Position numbers and translations under genes: made by a program
Source of the DNA: Enoplolaimus lenunculus
Taxonomy: Eukaryota > Nematoda > Enoplea > Enoplida > Thoracostomopsidae
Assembly: GCA_030248215.1 (NCBI GenBank)
Contig: JASANG010003266.1
Span: forward strand, 62,001-126,000
Reading direction: 5' to 3'
DNA: 64,000 bases
Shown here: positions 1-12,171 of the stretch, piece by piece
How positions within the stretch are numbered: the stretch's first letter is position 1
How the letters are laid out: each line of letters opens with the position of its first letter
The notes under the pieces: generated by a model
The model's database searches: none
What the model saw: only the letters and a program-made list of their open reading frames with translations
Told to the model about the DNA's origin: nothing

Positions 1-491
1 ACTTGATGCAACAGCACCGTTAGATACCATTTGTTATTAACCCTACCGCATGGATTTGACACAAGCCTTCATCTATGGCTACTTGAGCCCTCTGCAGCAA
101 GTTTGCCCTAAAACTACAGTAAGACTGTCGCAACTGATGGTTTAGCATTTGGCCTCAAACTAAAAATCACCCAGTGCATCTGAACGATTTAGCTGGTCTA
201 CGGTATCACTAGTGTTTTTGGCAATTTTAATACAAACTGGATCCGGTTGCAGTTGTCCAGAGTCGTCGAAACCGTGTGCCATTGCAATTGAATTGCTGTA
301 TGACGCCGGAGAAGACTCGGCGTAAATAAAAATCCTTCGATCTGCGGCACCTATAACAACACCGCATGCAAATTTGAAAAGTTTTGATTTGCGGCGCCGG
401 ACGGCTTAGCATGCATTTTATCAATGAAATTTTTTTGACTTGCGGCACCATACGGCACCCGCACAACAAGCATAAGCGCAACCAATTTTAC

Positions 492-3400
492 CTGGTATTT
501 GTTTCAATTCAGGATTAGCACCTTTACTGATCAATTGCGATACCATCCATTCATCGTTTGACGCAATTGCTAAGTGTAACGGTGTTGTACCACGCGATGA
601 GACTGCGTTTACGTCAGCGTTTGCCTAAAAGTAAAGAAAATGAAAATGTATTAAATTAAGTAGTATTTTGCATTTCAATTAATTAAATTTTATGCATTTC
701 TCAGTGGATGCCGTTTTAAATTTGTTCATAATTCAAAATGAAAACGTATTAAATTAAGTAGTATTTTGCATTTCAATTAATTAAAATTTATGCATTTCTC
801 AGTGGATGCCGTTTTAAATTTGTTCATAATTCAAAGTTATTCGCGTGCAATAGGGTTTGTTTTGCCGACAAAATTGTGTATATGTACCTTGATCAGGTGG
901 GCCAATGTTACTTTTAGGGGCCCACCGTTGTACCGCGGGACGACAAGACAGGAGTGAAATCGGGACAAATTCATATACTACTGCCGACAGAGACGGATCC
1001 AAAAATTTCTGACGGGCGGGACGGGCTGGCAAATGTTATGAAACGCAAAATTGCAAGGTAGAGGGACCTTATTATTTTATAACCAAAAAGATTTAGGGGA
1101 AATTGAAATGTAGGGACCTTATCACTTTATCGCCAAAATTTTTTAGGGAAAACATTGTAAGGTTTTATCACAAAAAATTTCTGGTAAAAAATTGTATTTT
1201 TAACAAATTTTCTGGGGGAAAACTGTAAGGTAGGGAGGGATCTTACAATTTTATCACAAAAAATTCCGATGGTGGACGTACGCCGCCGCCCTCTGGATCC
1301 GTTAGTGCCTGCCGACAGCATTACTCGCGTAGATGCAAAATAGGACAGCCTTTTTTCGGGAAATAAGAAAACGGGACAGCTGCAATTTTTCGTTGGAAAA
1401 CGGGTCACTGTGAAAGGCCTGTTTCGGGCAAATGGGAAACGGGACAGCTGCAACTTTTGCTGGGCACACGGGACAGGTATGTTTCGGGCAAGAGGAAAAG
1501 CGGGACACCTACAAATTTTTGCTGGGAAAGCGGAACATTGGGACAGGCCTGTTTCGGGCAAATGGGAAGCGGGACAGCTGCAAATTTTCGCTGGATAAAC
1601 GGGACAATGGGACACAAATCAAGTTCTTTTCAGATTGTACAACATTTGTCAGATAGAGGGAGGGGAACGAAGATTTTCTCAGTTGGGGTTGCGCCACCTG
1701 AGGCATCAGCCAAATGTGGGGAGAACGGCCACCCAATGCCCCCTTGTGGAAGCCGTTGCAACAATATGCTTTCTTTTGAGATACCTTCGCGTATGCATAG
1801 ACAGGTGTAGCAAGTGCTGCTCTCCGGCGCTATTGCTGCCCAGCGGGAAACCGGGACGCCCATGAACGTAACATGGGCCGTCAATATATAACCTATATAT
1901 TAAATAAAGTATGTAGATTTTTATGCAAACGTTTTTAATCCTAAGTATACCTTGACCCTCTCGAAATTGGCTAACACTTTGACTTTATATAAACCTATTA
2001 GACACTACTCTTCAGGCTTTAAACCTGCTGGTATATTTTACAGCTAATTCTATGCACGGTCCATATAAGAATGAATTACATCAGCCACATGTTGAGTTTG
2101 AGGATGCTATTGAGACTTTTGAGCAAAACGTATATATATTAATAGTACGGCAGTGTGACACCAAAGCAATATCTTTATACATCTATATTTTTTATAATTG
2201 CTAACGGAATACACAAAGACACAGTTGCGCACCATTGCACTTTAAACACGCCGGCACTCATTGCAAAATAGCAATTGAACTCTGGTTAAAAATACAGCAA
2301 TTTTTCTTACATTTAACAACAACGAAACCGCGTCTGGATGTTTAGCGTTCACTGCATAATGTAGCGGAGTCCAGCGCGACTCATCGGCCGCCGGCTGTGA
2401 TACTATCGCTTCACCGCCTGCTTCAAGTAATAGTTCAATTAATTCTGCTCGATGCCGTTTTTTGACGGCTAAATGTAACGGAGTGTAGCCTGAAAATTGT
2501 GGATTTTAATTTTGCAACATTTTTAAACTTATAAATGGAAATAAATTGAAAAAATTGTTACAGACTTTGGTAAAATTCTATTCATAAGTGCAAGTGCTTG
2601 CAGCAAACACTTCTTGCACATACAAGTTGCATGTGCAAGTTTGTTTGCAAAAAACTTTGAAGTTCTTGCAGCTGCTAATAATTCATGGCAATTTTATGCT
2701 ATTGAATTTAGTTTGCACGTGTGAACGCAGTTTCAAGTCGCTTGAATTTCTTTCATCTGCATTTTGATTGGACGAGCAGAAACTGCGTTGAGCGCTTCTG
2801 TAATTATGTCATACTTTTTTAATTTATTCGAAAAGATTGAATTAAAGTAAAATATCAAATTTGTTTGATATTGCGTAGCCGACGGCGATAGTATTAATGG
2901 GATTAGTTTTACATTTTTAGCACTAATTAGAAAGTATATCAAGATGAAAGCGTTTTCAAGTCAAGAAATTTCTAGTAAAACTTTCTCTCCGCGCGAATGT
3001 TTCTCATAACTGAAACTTGTAGTTGCAATCTTTTGAAAAATTCGTTCGAAGACAATTTACAGCTGCAATTTATTCGTGATTAATACACGCGACGAATTTA
3101 AATTTATCAAACCGCTATTTTAAGCATCAAAATAAAAACGCTTCTTAAATATGATCTTCGTTTTGACTTGAGTTCGAGTACCTGCAGATACCATAATTTT
3201 TAGTTAATTGCTGCGGTACTGAAACCAAACCTTGAACTAAAATCAAAATACAACAAACACAGTATATACCTGCTTTATTGACCGCACTCAAATCCAGACG
3301 AGATCCCGATTGTTCCGGATGCGGAATTGGTGGTGGCGACAAAATGTCGTTCGCAATATCATCACAGCATCCGGTATGAGAAACAACCGCGTGAGCACAA

Positions 3401-6400
3401 TTGTTACCGTCAATATCTGGCGCTGCACGGTCCGCGCCAGCACGAATTAAATAGTGAACACATTCCGGTTGATTGTAACGAATCGCAACGTGCAGGGCTG
3501 ACTAGAATAAAAATGCAATACAGTCTTTGGACAATGTATAGAACAGGGCTGTAACAGTAGAGTACCTATATGTATATTCCTTATTCTAAGCTTAAGCCTA
3601 AAGCGTAAGAATGAGCTTATACCTAAGCCTCAGCCTAAGCCTGAGCAAAAAAGTTAGTCTAAAGTTTATAAGCTTAGACTGGTGTAGTCAAAAGAAAAGT
3701 GTTCCGCTCCTGATCGTTACATGGGCCAAATTTCATGATCATTGAAACAGGTGTTGTGTTGGACGAAAGTCTGTACACCTAGATTACTGTTGGCTCAAGC
3801 CCTAGTGCTGAAAATGGTGGCAGCTGGCTTGTCGCCTTTAGGTAACAGGTTGCGTTTGATGCCATTGTGCCATGGTGTCATGAAGTGTAAACCGTTTTTA
3901 ATCGTTTCTGGTTCAGATAGAAATCGGTGTCTGTTTTTGTAGGCCTTGTTGGTACTATACCGTCTGCACGACCCCCATTTGAAGTTTTGCCCAAAGTTAG
4001 TGACCACGCCGGAAATCGAACCTCGGCCCTCTTGCGCTCGAGCCAAGCATGCTACCACTACACTACGCGGTCGTTGCAACAACTACTTATACCGGTATAT
4101 GTGCACAGGCATGGCAACATTTGCTTTACATACACTTACGTACACATATACCGACAGGCCTCAAGTATAATATATAATGGCAAAAATTTCAAACATCTTC
4201 TAAATTTGAAGTGTCAATATCTGTTTTCCGTTTCCGTTGTCGAGACCACTATCCGTTTCCGTCTTTCTTGGTGTCCGTTTTCACCCTGCTTTCTGCGAGA
4301 TATTTTATGGCGCAAGATATAAATGCAAAAGCCTACAAAAGTATGTATTTTCTAATTTGTCTTGTTATTTATAATAATCTCATAAAATTAGCCGTGAACA
4401 TTTTTAGCACCTGAAGCTTTCTGTTTCGGATATCGATAACTTTAGTTGGTCGGCTTGATGACTGCGATGATTGCATACTCGAGTCAGGAGCAGACGAATC
4501 GCTCGTCCAAGGTTGAGTATCGAGCACATTGAGCAAATCTTTGCAAACTGACGGTTGCCCATTTATCGCACAATGATGCAGCGGCCTTAAAAATAAAGAA
4601 AAAATAACCTAAACATGGGTGCGTTGCCAGAGCGGATGTACCGAGCGACACAATCTCCTGGAAAGTTTTAGCGCCTGCACCCCCCACAAAAGTTCTAGTT
4701 ACACTGATAAAGTACGTGAATTCTCCGCATGCGTATCCTAAAATTATTTTACACTACCTCAGGAATATGTAATGAGTTGGCTAAGGTTTGTTTAAACGTC
4801 CCTCGCCCTGCATCTATGCAGTTGCTGAACATCATCAGATTTTAAGACAATTGCATTTTAACTGTTAAGAAGTTACTTTCAAAATAAAAGAATATATTCC
4901 TACCGAATTTTCTAGAACTGCAGGCTTTACAATGACGTCTTCAGTTGAATCACTCAGTCTGAGCGAGGACTGACAGATCTCATAATTCTAAGTTGATTCA
5001 ATTTTTATTCAACTCAGAGTAAGAATCAACGAAAAGCAGAGTGAGCTAAAGTTTTGCTGTTTTTAACTCAGAAGTAACTAAGGTTTCTGTCTGAGTTGAT
5101 TAATTAACTCATTGCAATTTACAGTGTATCCTAACATGAAATTTCTATACTGGCGAAACTAATACAGATTTTTAGTGGTTTGAGAATAGTCCGTTAGCTT
5201 CTAGAGTCCATAAACGTTTCTGCGCTTGGTATGCACGGGCGCATCAAAAATTAAAATATCAGATATCCTATCGTTTCCTATTAACCGCGCCTATGATCTT
5301 AGAGGTACAAAATTTTCTACACTGTAAATTCCAATCAGTTGATTAATCAGTTCAGCTAGCTAGTTGGTTATTTCTGAACTTATATCAGTAAACGGTAACG
5401 GTAAATCACTTTCAGTTGAGTTGACTCTGGGTGAACTGATTAATTAACTCAGAATGAATTGAATCCAGCTCAAAATTCGGAGTTCTGATCGTCCTTACTC
5501 TGACTGAGTGATTGAACTCATTCTGATTTAAAATCAATTCAATGAAATTTACAGTGTAAGTATAGGTATATTCTGGCATAAAAGTCTTATTCATGCGGTA
5601 GTAAGGCTCCTGAAATGAAATGCTAGCTACGCGAGCTGTTTATTGTCGGCTTACGTGTTTCCAAATTCATCTCGATACTCAATCATTGACCGTAGTGGAT
5701 GAATCAAATGTTTCGGATCCCCGTCGCACGAATAACTGTACAACGCACGATACGATATTGCGTGCCATAATTGCACAACTGCATGCTTAATTGCGATTGC
5801 TTGCTCTGTTGTCATTAAGGGGTCCGTATCATAACTGTCCGTACGATGAGCTGTGGTTGATGATGATGATACGATCCCATTTTCAATTTGTTGACTGAGC
5901 AAAATATCTAATTCACGTTCGAACGATGAATGCTGTGATTGGGGAGAGTTTAAGATCACTTGGGCTGTGGGTAGCTGAGACTCGACAAGGGGACGAGATT
6001 CTGATTGAAATTGATTTGCAGCATCTAAAATTTTAAAAACTACAGGGCTGTCGTTTCGCGGTAGGGGTGATTGTTGGCAGCGTTCACCTGACCTCTACGA
6101 ATCGATTGCCACCCTTGGCCGAAAATTTTTTTGCCTGCAACAAACGAGTTGTATGTTAGGAAATATTCTCGTGCAGCATCTGAAATTGTTCTTACACACT
6201 CTATAACGTATCCCTAGTAGCTGCTGGGCTGAAGTAGGATATTTGTTTTTACATTCACGAAAAATGAGCCAATGTCACGTTTAGTGCCGTAACAGTAGAT
6301 TAAGCGTATTCCTAAGCCTAAGCGTAAGTGTTGCAAAAGTGTATTGGTAAGCCAAGGCATAAGTTAAGCCTAAGAAAAAATTTAGTCTAGAATCTACGAC

Positions 6401-9400
6401 TTCCCTTTTACAGACCAACCAGCAACCGGGACGACTCTAAAAGTAACATGGATCAAAAAACTGATTGAATTTTATTCGAAAAACGATTATATCTGCACAC
6501 TGCGCTTTCTTTGGTCCATGTAAAGATCAGAAGCGGAACGTTTTTCTGTTGGACTGGAATAGAGTAAGCTTCAACTTGAAACCATTTTCTTGCTTCGCAT
6601 AAACTTGGGCTTAGGCTTATGCTTAGGTATATGCTCAATTTTACGCTTAGGTTTAGGGGGTAGGTTTGGCTTACGAATATGCTTTAAACTGCTGTTGCGC
6701 CCCTGTTTTATCTATTAACCATTCCCTTAATATTTTGGTTCAAAATTAATATTGTTGTGATTATATATTGTCGATTTGAAGCAGATTTTTCACCAGAATT
6801 CAACTTACCAGCAAACCAATGATCCATACTGAACAACTGACCATAAATGTATATCCCTTTGCCCTCTAATACCTACATTGGTCTGAATCAAACTATAATT
6901 TCAACCTCTTGATATAATTTCTTGCAAAAAAATGTTTTGCTCTATCATTCAAACTTTCACATGACCTTGCACAGCTTTGTAGATACTCTACCGGCGCTAG
7001 CGGATCCAGAGGGGGCGGCGGGAAGGCGTACATCCCCCACCATAAATTTTTTGTCATACAATTTTCCCGATGAGAAAATTTTTTCGTATAACCATACAAT
7101 TTTAACTCTGAGAAATTTTTTTATGATAAACAACTTTACAATTTTTCCACTTAGAAAATGCTTGGTGATATAATAACGTGCTCTGTCTGCAGCTCTAGCA
7201 GACAATCGACCTTAGAATTTTTGCCACAGACTCCAGCAATTTTCATGGTAGAATTTTGTATTTTGGGCGTTTTGCTATAAATTTTTGCACGGTTTTGAAA
7301 ACAATTTGTCACAATTTCTTAAAAAATAATCCTAAAACTAAAATTTTTGAAGCGCTTTATAGATAATTGCTGAAATTAACAAATAAACTACCTAATTTCG
7401 CGTCACCTTTTCACCTATGGTTCCGGCTAGGGTAAGCATTGTTGACCACCGGCTCCGGTTCCGGTATTTTTCACCTCCAGTTGCACCTTGCTTCGTTTTA
7501 ATTAGCAACGACGCAAAAACGTCCGGCAATGTCACACTGTAAATTTCACCGAATTGATTTTAATCCAGAATGAGTTTCATTCACTCAGAAATCTGAGCTC
7601 TAAATTAGGTGTTTCAGAACGCAGAATTGTGAATTGATTGAACTCATTTTGAGTTTATTATACCCTGAATTAAATCAGCTGACAGTGAGTTAATGTTTCC
7701 TTTTTTATTAACTCATAAATAGCTTGAAACAATCAATTCTTCCTCGAATTAATTATCAGCTCATCGGAATTTACAGTGCATGTAATAAAAAAGTCAACTT
7801 AGAATCCCTTGAAATATTTGTTTAGAAGTTCACATCATTTAACACAAATTTAGAGCTGTTTTAAGCAAATAGAAACGCTTAAAAAGTCTAAATAAAAAAA
7901 TATGCTGTATGTTTATAAATAAATGCAGTTTCAGTTTGTTGTTGTTGTGTTGTTTAGTGCAGGTATTCCATAGACTCGTATAAACTCCTGTGCATAGAAC
8001 AACATTGCCGTCAAACCGGTATAAAATTATTTCAGAGAAGCGTCAACTATGCTTTTTCGCATTGCAGTTTCACAGAAAACAAATTTTATATTTTGAGGTC
8101 AACAAAATGATAGCATATTATTATCTTGCGTTATCCTCGCCATTACCCTTCGGGCCCGTAGCCAGAGGGGCCGCGGGTGAATCAGGCCGCCCTGGAAGAA
8201 TATTAGCCCCCCAAGACAGTTCTCGATCTTGCTTGTAAGTCGTTGAAAACGCCGTTATGCCTATTCTGAGAATTTTTTAGCAACACCCAGCAAGGTGAGC
8301 TGGCTACGGGCTTGTTAAACCTTTCGCCACATGCATTGTTGAAATTTTAATCCCAACTGAAGTTTCGAACCTAAAACTGGCATTATGTTTTCCTGTTCCA
8401 TACTTTCATCAAAATTTTTTGTTGGGCTTATCCAAAGGCGTGAGCAAAAGCTTAGGCTTAAGTGTAAGTAAGCTTTTCCTAAGCCTAAGCAGTACTCTTG
8501 GGTGGAAATCGTCCACCGTATACAATCACCGCCTAGGAATAAGAGCTTGATGCAAGTACAGCAAAGGGGTTCCTAAACGCCATGTTCAGGAGAGTGTTCG
8601 CCTCGCATAATTTTCATTCAGTGCATTACCTTTTATTTCGTATGCCCATGGCTTACGATGTATGGCGCATTATGCTGTGTAACTGCAGTAGCTGAAAAAA
8701 CTTGCACGTGTGAATAAAGAAAACTTTACTTTCAAGCACAGCTTGCGTTTGTTCTCGTTGCTGATGTAGCTGATATCCGGGCGGATAATATGTGTACGGA
8801 ACCGGATGTCCGTACTTGTCATGTTTTTGATCGTATAGGACAATTTTAGCTTCTATAGGATTTGTAATATTGTAATCGCTATATGGCGGTGTAGTGCAAA
8901 TGATAAGAACCTGGAAAATGAAAAAAGCTAAAGTGAAGGAACGACAATTTGATGGTACCGTTAGAGTCAATTGACTTCAAAACCAAACAATCTGTATGAC
9001 CGATGGTAAGTTGCAATCTAAAGCAATGCTGGAACGCCGACTTACCTACGTAATTTGAGCATAGTTCTACTTATATGTTTAGATATATTCACACGGTATA
9101 TAAATAAAAAAAGTACAAATGTAGGCAGATTAGTGTTTTCTAAAACAAGTTTAGTGTAGCATAATATTGCAACCACTTTGGCTAGTTCGTTTTAGAAGTT
9201 GTATTATGCGGGATTCACGTTATAACTTGGCCAGGACACGTTTTGTTTTTATTACAATAACGGGTAACATTTTGTCCGCACGTTAATCAGCAAGCAAATT
9301 TAAAAAATCTGGGTTGTCTGCTATGCTGCTGCGACAGTCACGGTATGTACTGGAATATTATATTCAACATATTGTCTGCGAGAATCATGTGAAATGTTTC

Positions 9401-11725
9401 CAAGTGTCTGGACTGAATACCTGAGGTATCGTAACCAAATTGTCCTGTTGAAGTTCATATAATAGTATGATTTGAAATTTGAATATATTGTGTGATTAGT
9501 AAAAAATTCCGTCGGAAATTGAAACGTATGAGCTAACAAACTCGATGTTCGAAATCATTTGCTACTTATTTTATTTTATTAGTACGCTCATTTTCCTGTC
9601 ATGGGATATTCGCTGGAATCATAAAATTCATATATATATATTCCCATAAATGTCGGGTGGTATCATTTGACATACAGTATGTGATTATTACTTGACAGCA
9701 GTAGTTTGTAAACCAATGTCATGTAACATTTACATTTTGCCAGCATACGTGCTATTTAGATCACAAGATTCCGTGATGACGTCGAATCAACACGGACAAA
9801 ACGTCTTCCGAATGCCCCAGTTATAACGTGAACCGGCCAACATATAGAACAGGGCCGTTACTAGTATAACCATATTCCTAAGCCTATGCCCAATCGTAAG
9901 AAAGCGCTTACACCTGAGCCTAAGCCTAACTATAAGCAAAAACTTAGTCCAAAGCTTAAGCTTACTCTATTGCAATTCCGCAGATAAACGTTCCGCCCAG
10001 ATCATTACATGGGACCGTGAGCCCAGTATTAGTATATATAATGAATAAGTTAATATTTTTACTTTTGAATGAATATCAGTTGACGATAAAATACCGTCGC
10101 TGTGCCATGCGTAGTCAGTCTTTCGAGCTTTGTCTTTTGCTGCAGTGAAAAATTTCACTTTGACCGCATCTAAAACTTAAACCATCAGGCCTATCAGCAA
10201 GTAGCAAATCTCCCTAGAATTTAGCACGTTCCCTCCGTTCAAAGGTGTATTATTATTAATATATAACAAGAGTTTCATTCAAAGACATTAATTAAATGTA
10301 AAAATATATTTTTGCAGTGCACTCCTGTAATGGTCGTTTTATATCTGTACTTGCGTTTTTACTAAATTATCATTTTAGTACTATTTTAATGCTTTCCGGC
10401 GCTGTCTGGTGCCGTCCGGCTCCGGTGTCGTACGCAAATTGCTGGACGGCATTGCAAACAGCAACTAAAACGTTATGATTGGAAACGCCCTCCAGCACCG
10501 CACACCTCCGCATGACAAGTAATTGACCTATCGTTAACTGTTGAAAAGAACACATTTTGGTGAGAAATTATTAATGCCAATAGCAGTTTTACTTTCGTCA
10601 ATAGACTGGCTTGTGCGTATCCATAAGCGTTCACCACCCAACACCGATCCGCCATCACGACTTATTTCGGCAATTTTTAGCGAAACCAATTCTGTAAACA
10701 ATATACAGCAATAATGGATCTCCCACTTGTGTAGGCATATTATCAACCAATGATATTTGTCTACAAAAATTGAGAAAATTTTCTTTAGCTGATAGAAATG
10801 CTGTCTCCATTACCACCTTGATCAACGCCCTGAACCAATTTTAGGTATTATGTTACTGAAATTTGAAGCTACGGTCAACTTTTATCTCTCATGAAAGGTG
10901 CAATACAGCTGTAGCAATTTATTGAAATTAAAAATTATATGCGCCCGCCGACAATACTTTGCCAACGCAGCGACACAATCTCGTGATGGGCTCTCACAAG
11001 TTTAATTTCGCAGGTAACCTAGCGGTAAGGAATAAGCATTAAAATCTTTAGGATATTCGGCCAATGTTATTTTGAAGACGAAGCAGGTGCCTACAAGGAT
11101 TTTCCTAATCTTTGCCGTCAGCATTAGAGTAAAAGTCTAAAATTTAAGCCAAAGCCTCTGCAAAAAATCAGACTAAAGAAATCGAGTCAGGTCCGTAGAC
11201 AGCTCACTTTGCTAGGGGGCTAAGAATTTTTTCATGATGGGCATACAAGGGTTTTCAACGACTTACGTCACGAGCAACGTTGAAACATTCCTGGTGGGGC
11301 AAAATTGTTCCAGCCGAGGGCCCATGTGACTTTAAGGGGCATCCATGTTTCTGGTCGCTTTAGTAAAGAGTAGGTTTTAGTTTCTAGATTACATTTTTTT
11401 GCTTAGGCTTAGGCTTAAGCTTAGGAATACGCTTAATCTACTGTTGCGCCCCTTAAAGTAACATTGGCCCAGCCGAGGCTGATCAGCCTGTGCCCCACGG
11501 CTCCATTCCGGCTAAGCGCCCGCAATAAGCATACTCAATTGCAGTATTAATGCAGTTCCACTGAAACACGTGACATTATTTAAAAGTCACACGGGATGGG
11601 CAACGGACTAGAGATTTTGTGGCACAATTGACAAAATTATTGTGAACGACGCATTTACCTTGTTGTTGTGAACTCGATTCCGCATCTTCGTCATGCGTGA
11701 CTCCGTTCATTTCAGCAGTCGCCAT
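492..11725 (-). CDS. NF-kB class I (p105/Relish)-like gene: Rel IPT dimerisation domain plus ankyrin repeats; 3' end beyond window
   Basis: Exons in transcript order: 11725-11659, 10691-10593, 10169-10063, 8910-8730, 6024-5655, 4585-4411, 3501-3270, 2489-2311, 624-492. All junctions are GT-AG with matching phases, giving 514 codons before running off the window. Residues about 24-150 match a Rel homology IPT (dimerisation) domain: LKIAEISRDGGSVLGGE, then STDIH, then TPPYSDYNITNP and a Y-YPP end, as in p105/Relish. About 115 residues without a recognised domain follow, then about six ankyrin repeats (GNTPLHHCAINGQ, SALHVAIRYNQ, GYTPLHLAVKKRH, RWTPLHYAVNAKH, GTTPLHLAIASND). The family forms dimeric transcription factors held in the cytoplasm by their own ankyrin repeats, in immune signalling. 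The first exon has an ATG but encodes no domain, and the DNA-binding half of the Rel region was not found upstream. The alternative is that small N-terminal exons were missed and 11725-11659 is internal (an AG lies 19 bases upstream of the ATG). Introns are full of MITEs. Confidence 0.85.
991..1308 (+). mobile_element. GGATCC-ended element J1 with 10-bp target duplication
   Basis: Ends are AGACGGATCCA on the left and, on the other strand, TAACGGATCCA on the right. It is flanked by the exact 10-bp direct repeat CTGCCGACAG (981-990, 1309-1318). The inside holds repeated units containing ATTGTAAGGTAGGGACC and CTTATCATTTTATCACC. A 9-10 bp duplication suggests a Mutator-like source (inference). 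Confidence 0.7.
1350..1625 (+). repeat. Minisatellite of GGGACAGCTGCAA units
   Basis: About four imperfect copies of a 60-70 bp unit carrying CGGGACAGCTGCAA, a TTTTCGCTGG block and GGCCTGTTTCGGGCAAATGG. The short ORFs here on both strands are products of this repetition. Confidence 0.75.
3529..3727 (-). mobile_element. TTAGGC MITE (subfamily A)
   Basis: Left end ACAATGTATAGAACAGGG, CCTAAG-type arrays, AGTCTAAAG core and right end TGATCGTTACATGGGCC. It sits in the intron upstream of the NF-kB exon at 3270-3501. Confidence 0.85.
4002..4072 (-). repeat. tRNA-derived SINE-like head, family 1 copy
   Basis: On the minus strand a 71-base tRNA-like block has a perfect 7-bp acceptor (GACCGCG with CGTGGTC), an A box (TAGTGTAGTGG) and a B box (GGTTCGATTTCC). 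The T stem is poorly paired, and the same head occurs twice near 51.6-51.9 kb followed by a similar body, so a dispersed SINE or tRNA pseudogene is more likely than a working tRNA. Confidence 0.6.
4927..5126. mobile_element. ACTCAG-rich MITE (family G)
   Basis: Right end CAATTTACAGTGTA, and an inside made of ACTCAGA/TCTGAGT variants. The left end is diverged. Confidence 0.65.
5319..5557. mobile_element. ACTCAG-rich MITE (family G), intact ends
   Basis: Ends are TACACTGTAAATT and AATTTACAGTGTA, with TA at both outer edges as for Tc1/mariner-type insertion. The interior is a set of ACTCAGA and TGATTAATCA variants. Confidence 0.75.
6267..6453 (-). mobile_element. TTAGGC MITE (subfamily B)
   Basis: Left end GAGCCAATGT with CGTAACAGTAGATTAAGCG next to it, CCTAAGCCTAAGCG array, and right end CTAAAAGTAACATGG. 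Subfamily B differs from A in its terminal 25 bases. Confidence 0.8.
6512..6716 (+). mobile_element. TTAGGC MITE (subfamily A)
   Basis: Left end GGTCCATGTAAAGATCAG, then AGCGGAACGTTTTTCTG and degenerate TTAGGC arrays; the right end is diverged. It lies 58 bases from the subfamily-B copy. Confidence 0.8.
6994..7205 (-). mobile_element. GGATCC-ended element J3, inverted
   Basis: Starts AGCGGATCCAGAGGGG, the mirror image of the right end of J1 and J2, followed by AAATTTT/ATACAATTTT repeats. The far end is diverged. Confidence 0.55.
7533..7779. mobile_element. ACTCAG-rich MITE (family G)
   Basis: Ends CACACTGTAAATTTCA and GAATTTACAGTGCA with an interior of ACTCAGAA/TTCTGAGT variants. Confidence 0.75.
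8146..8321. mobile_element. CCCGTAGCCAGC-ended MITE (family K)
   Basis: Inverted ends GGGCCCGTAGCCAG and CTGGCTACGGGCTTG enclose about 150 bases with AATTTTTTAGC near the right end. Related copies or fragments lie at 11,187, 13,413, 27,045, 27,393, 27,862, 31,927 and 34,287. Confidence 0.65.
8440..8500 (+). mobile_element. Fragment of TTAGGC MITE
   Basis: GCTTAGGCTTAAG followed by CCTAAGCCTAAGC; no intact ends. Confidence 0.4.
9835..10014 (-). mobile_element. TTAGGC MITE (subfamily A) with 8-bp target duplication
   Basis: GGCCAACATATAGAACAGGG to CATTACATGGGAC, flanked by CGTGAACC (9827-9834) and CGTGAGCC (10015-10022). It ends 49 bases before the NF-kB exon at 10063-10169. Confidence 0.85.
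11187..11310. mobile_element. CCCGTAGCCAGC-ended MITE fragment (family K)
   Basis: Begins CAGGTCCGTAGACAGCTCAC, followed by GGCATACAAGGGTTTTC shared with the copy at 31,927. Confidence 0.5.
11319..11469 (+). mobile_element. TTAGGC MITE (subfamily B) with exact 8-bp target duplication
   Basis: GGCCCATGTGACTTTAAGGGG to TTAAAGTAACATTGGCC, flanked by exact CAGCCGAG (11311-11318 and 11470-11477). It inserted directly beside the family-K fragment. Confidence 0.9.
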
Positions 11726-11961
11726 TAGCGAACGTAATTTGCTAATAAATTATTGCTATAAACTGAATTTTAAACCTTACAATTTGTACCGTCTGTAAAA
11801 CACCATTTCCAGCAGTTATTTTTCGTTGAATTAATTTTGAGAACATTATACTACGCTTCTAAAGAAGGTTAAGTCAAATATTTCGCTAAGTCAAACTTTA
11901 TGAGCTTTCCGTGAGTTACCCGGGGTTATCCCAAGCAAAAATCTTGTCTATGGCTCACGGA

Positions 11962-12171
11962 GGCCCATGTAAAGATCAGGGGCGGAACGTTTTTCTGTGG
12001 GACTAGAATAGAATAAGCTTAAGTTTAAGAATAATTTTTTTGCTTGGCTCACAGGCTTAGGCTTAAGCTTAGGCTTAGAAATATACTTATTCTTACGCTT
12101 AGACTTAGGCTTTAGCTTAGGCTCAGGAATATGCTTACAATACTGTACCGTCCCTGTTCTATACATTGGCC
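11962..12171 (+). mobile_element. TTAGGC MITE (subfamily A)
   Basis: GGCCCATGTAAAGATCAGGG to CTGTTCTATACATTGGCC with TTAGGC arrays. It is nearly intact, and one of its reading frames makes a spurious 117-codon ORF. Confidence 0.9.

Larger units (their letters stand above)
898..1881 (-). mobile_element. Composite: subfamily-B TTAGGC MITE ends enclosing other repeats
   Basis: The left end GGGCCAATGTTACTTTTAG at 898 and the right end GTAACATGGGCC at 1,881 match the two termini of subfamily B. Between them lie a GGATCC-ended element (991-1308) and a minisatellite (about 1350-1625), so this may be one element split by later insertions. No clear target duplication is seen. Confidence 0.45.

Noticed and set aside
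1-491. Last NF-kB exon near 60-110 on the minus strand
   Set aside because: A phase-compatible acceptor exists but yields only about ten residues before a stop, with no ankyrin pattern; too weak to annotate.
1350-1625. CRISPR-like repeat array
   Set aside because: Repeats are imperfect and directly abut with no unique spacers, in a eukaryotic genome; it is a minisatellite.
4002-4072. A functional tRNA gene
   Set aside because: Acceptor and boxes are good, but the T stem and anticodon stem pair poorly and the same head is dispersed with a shared body.
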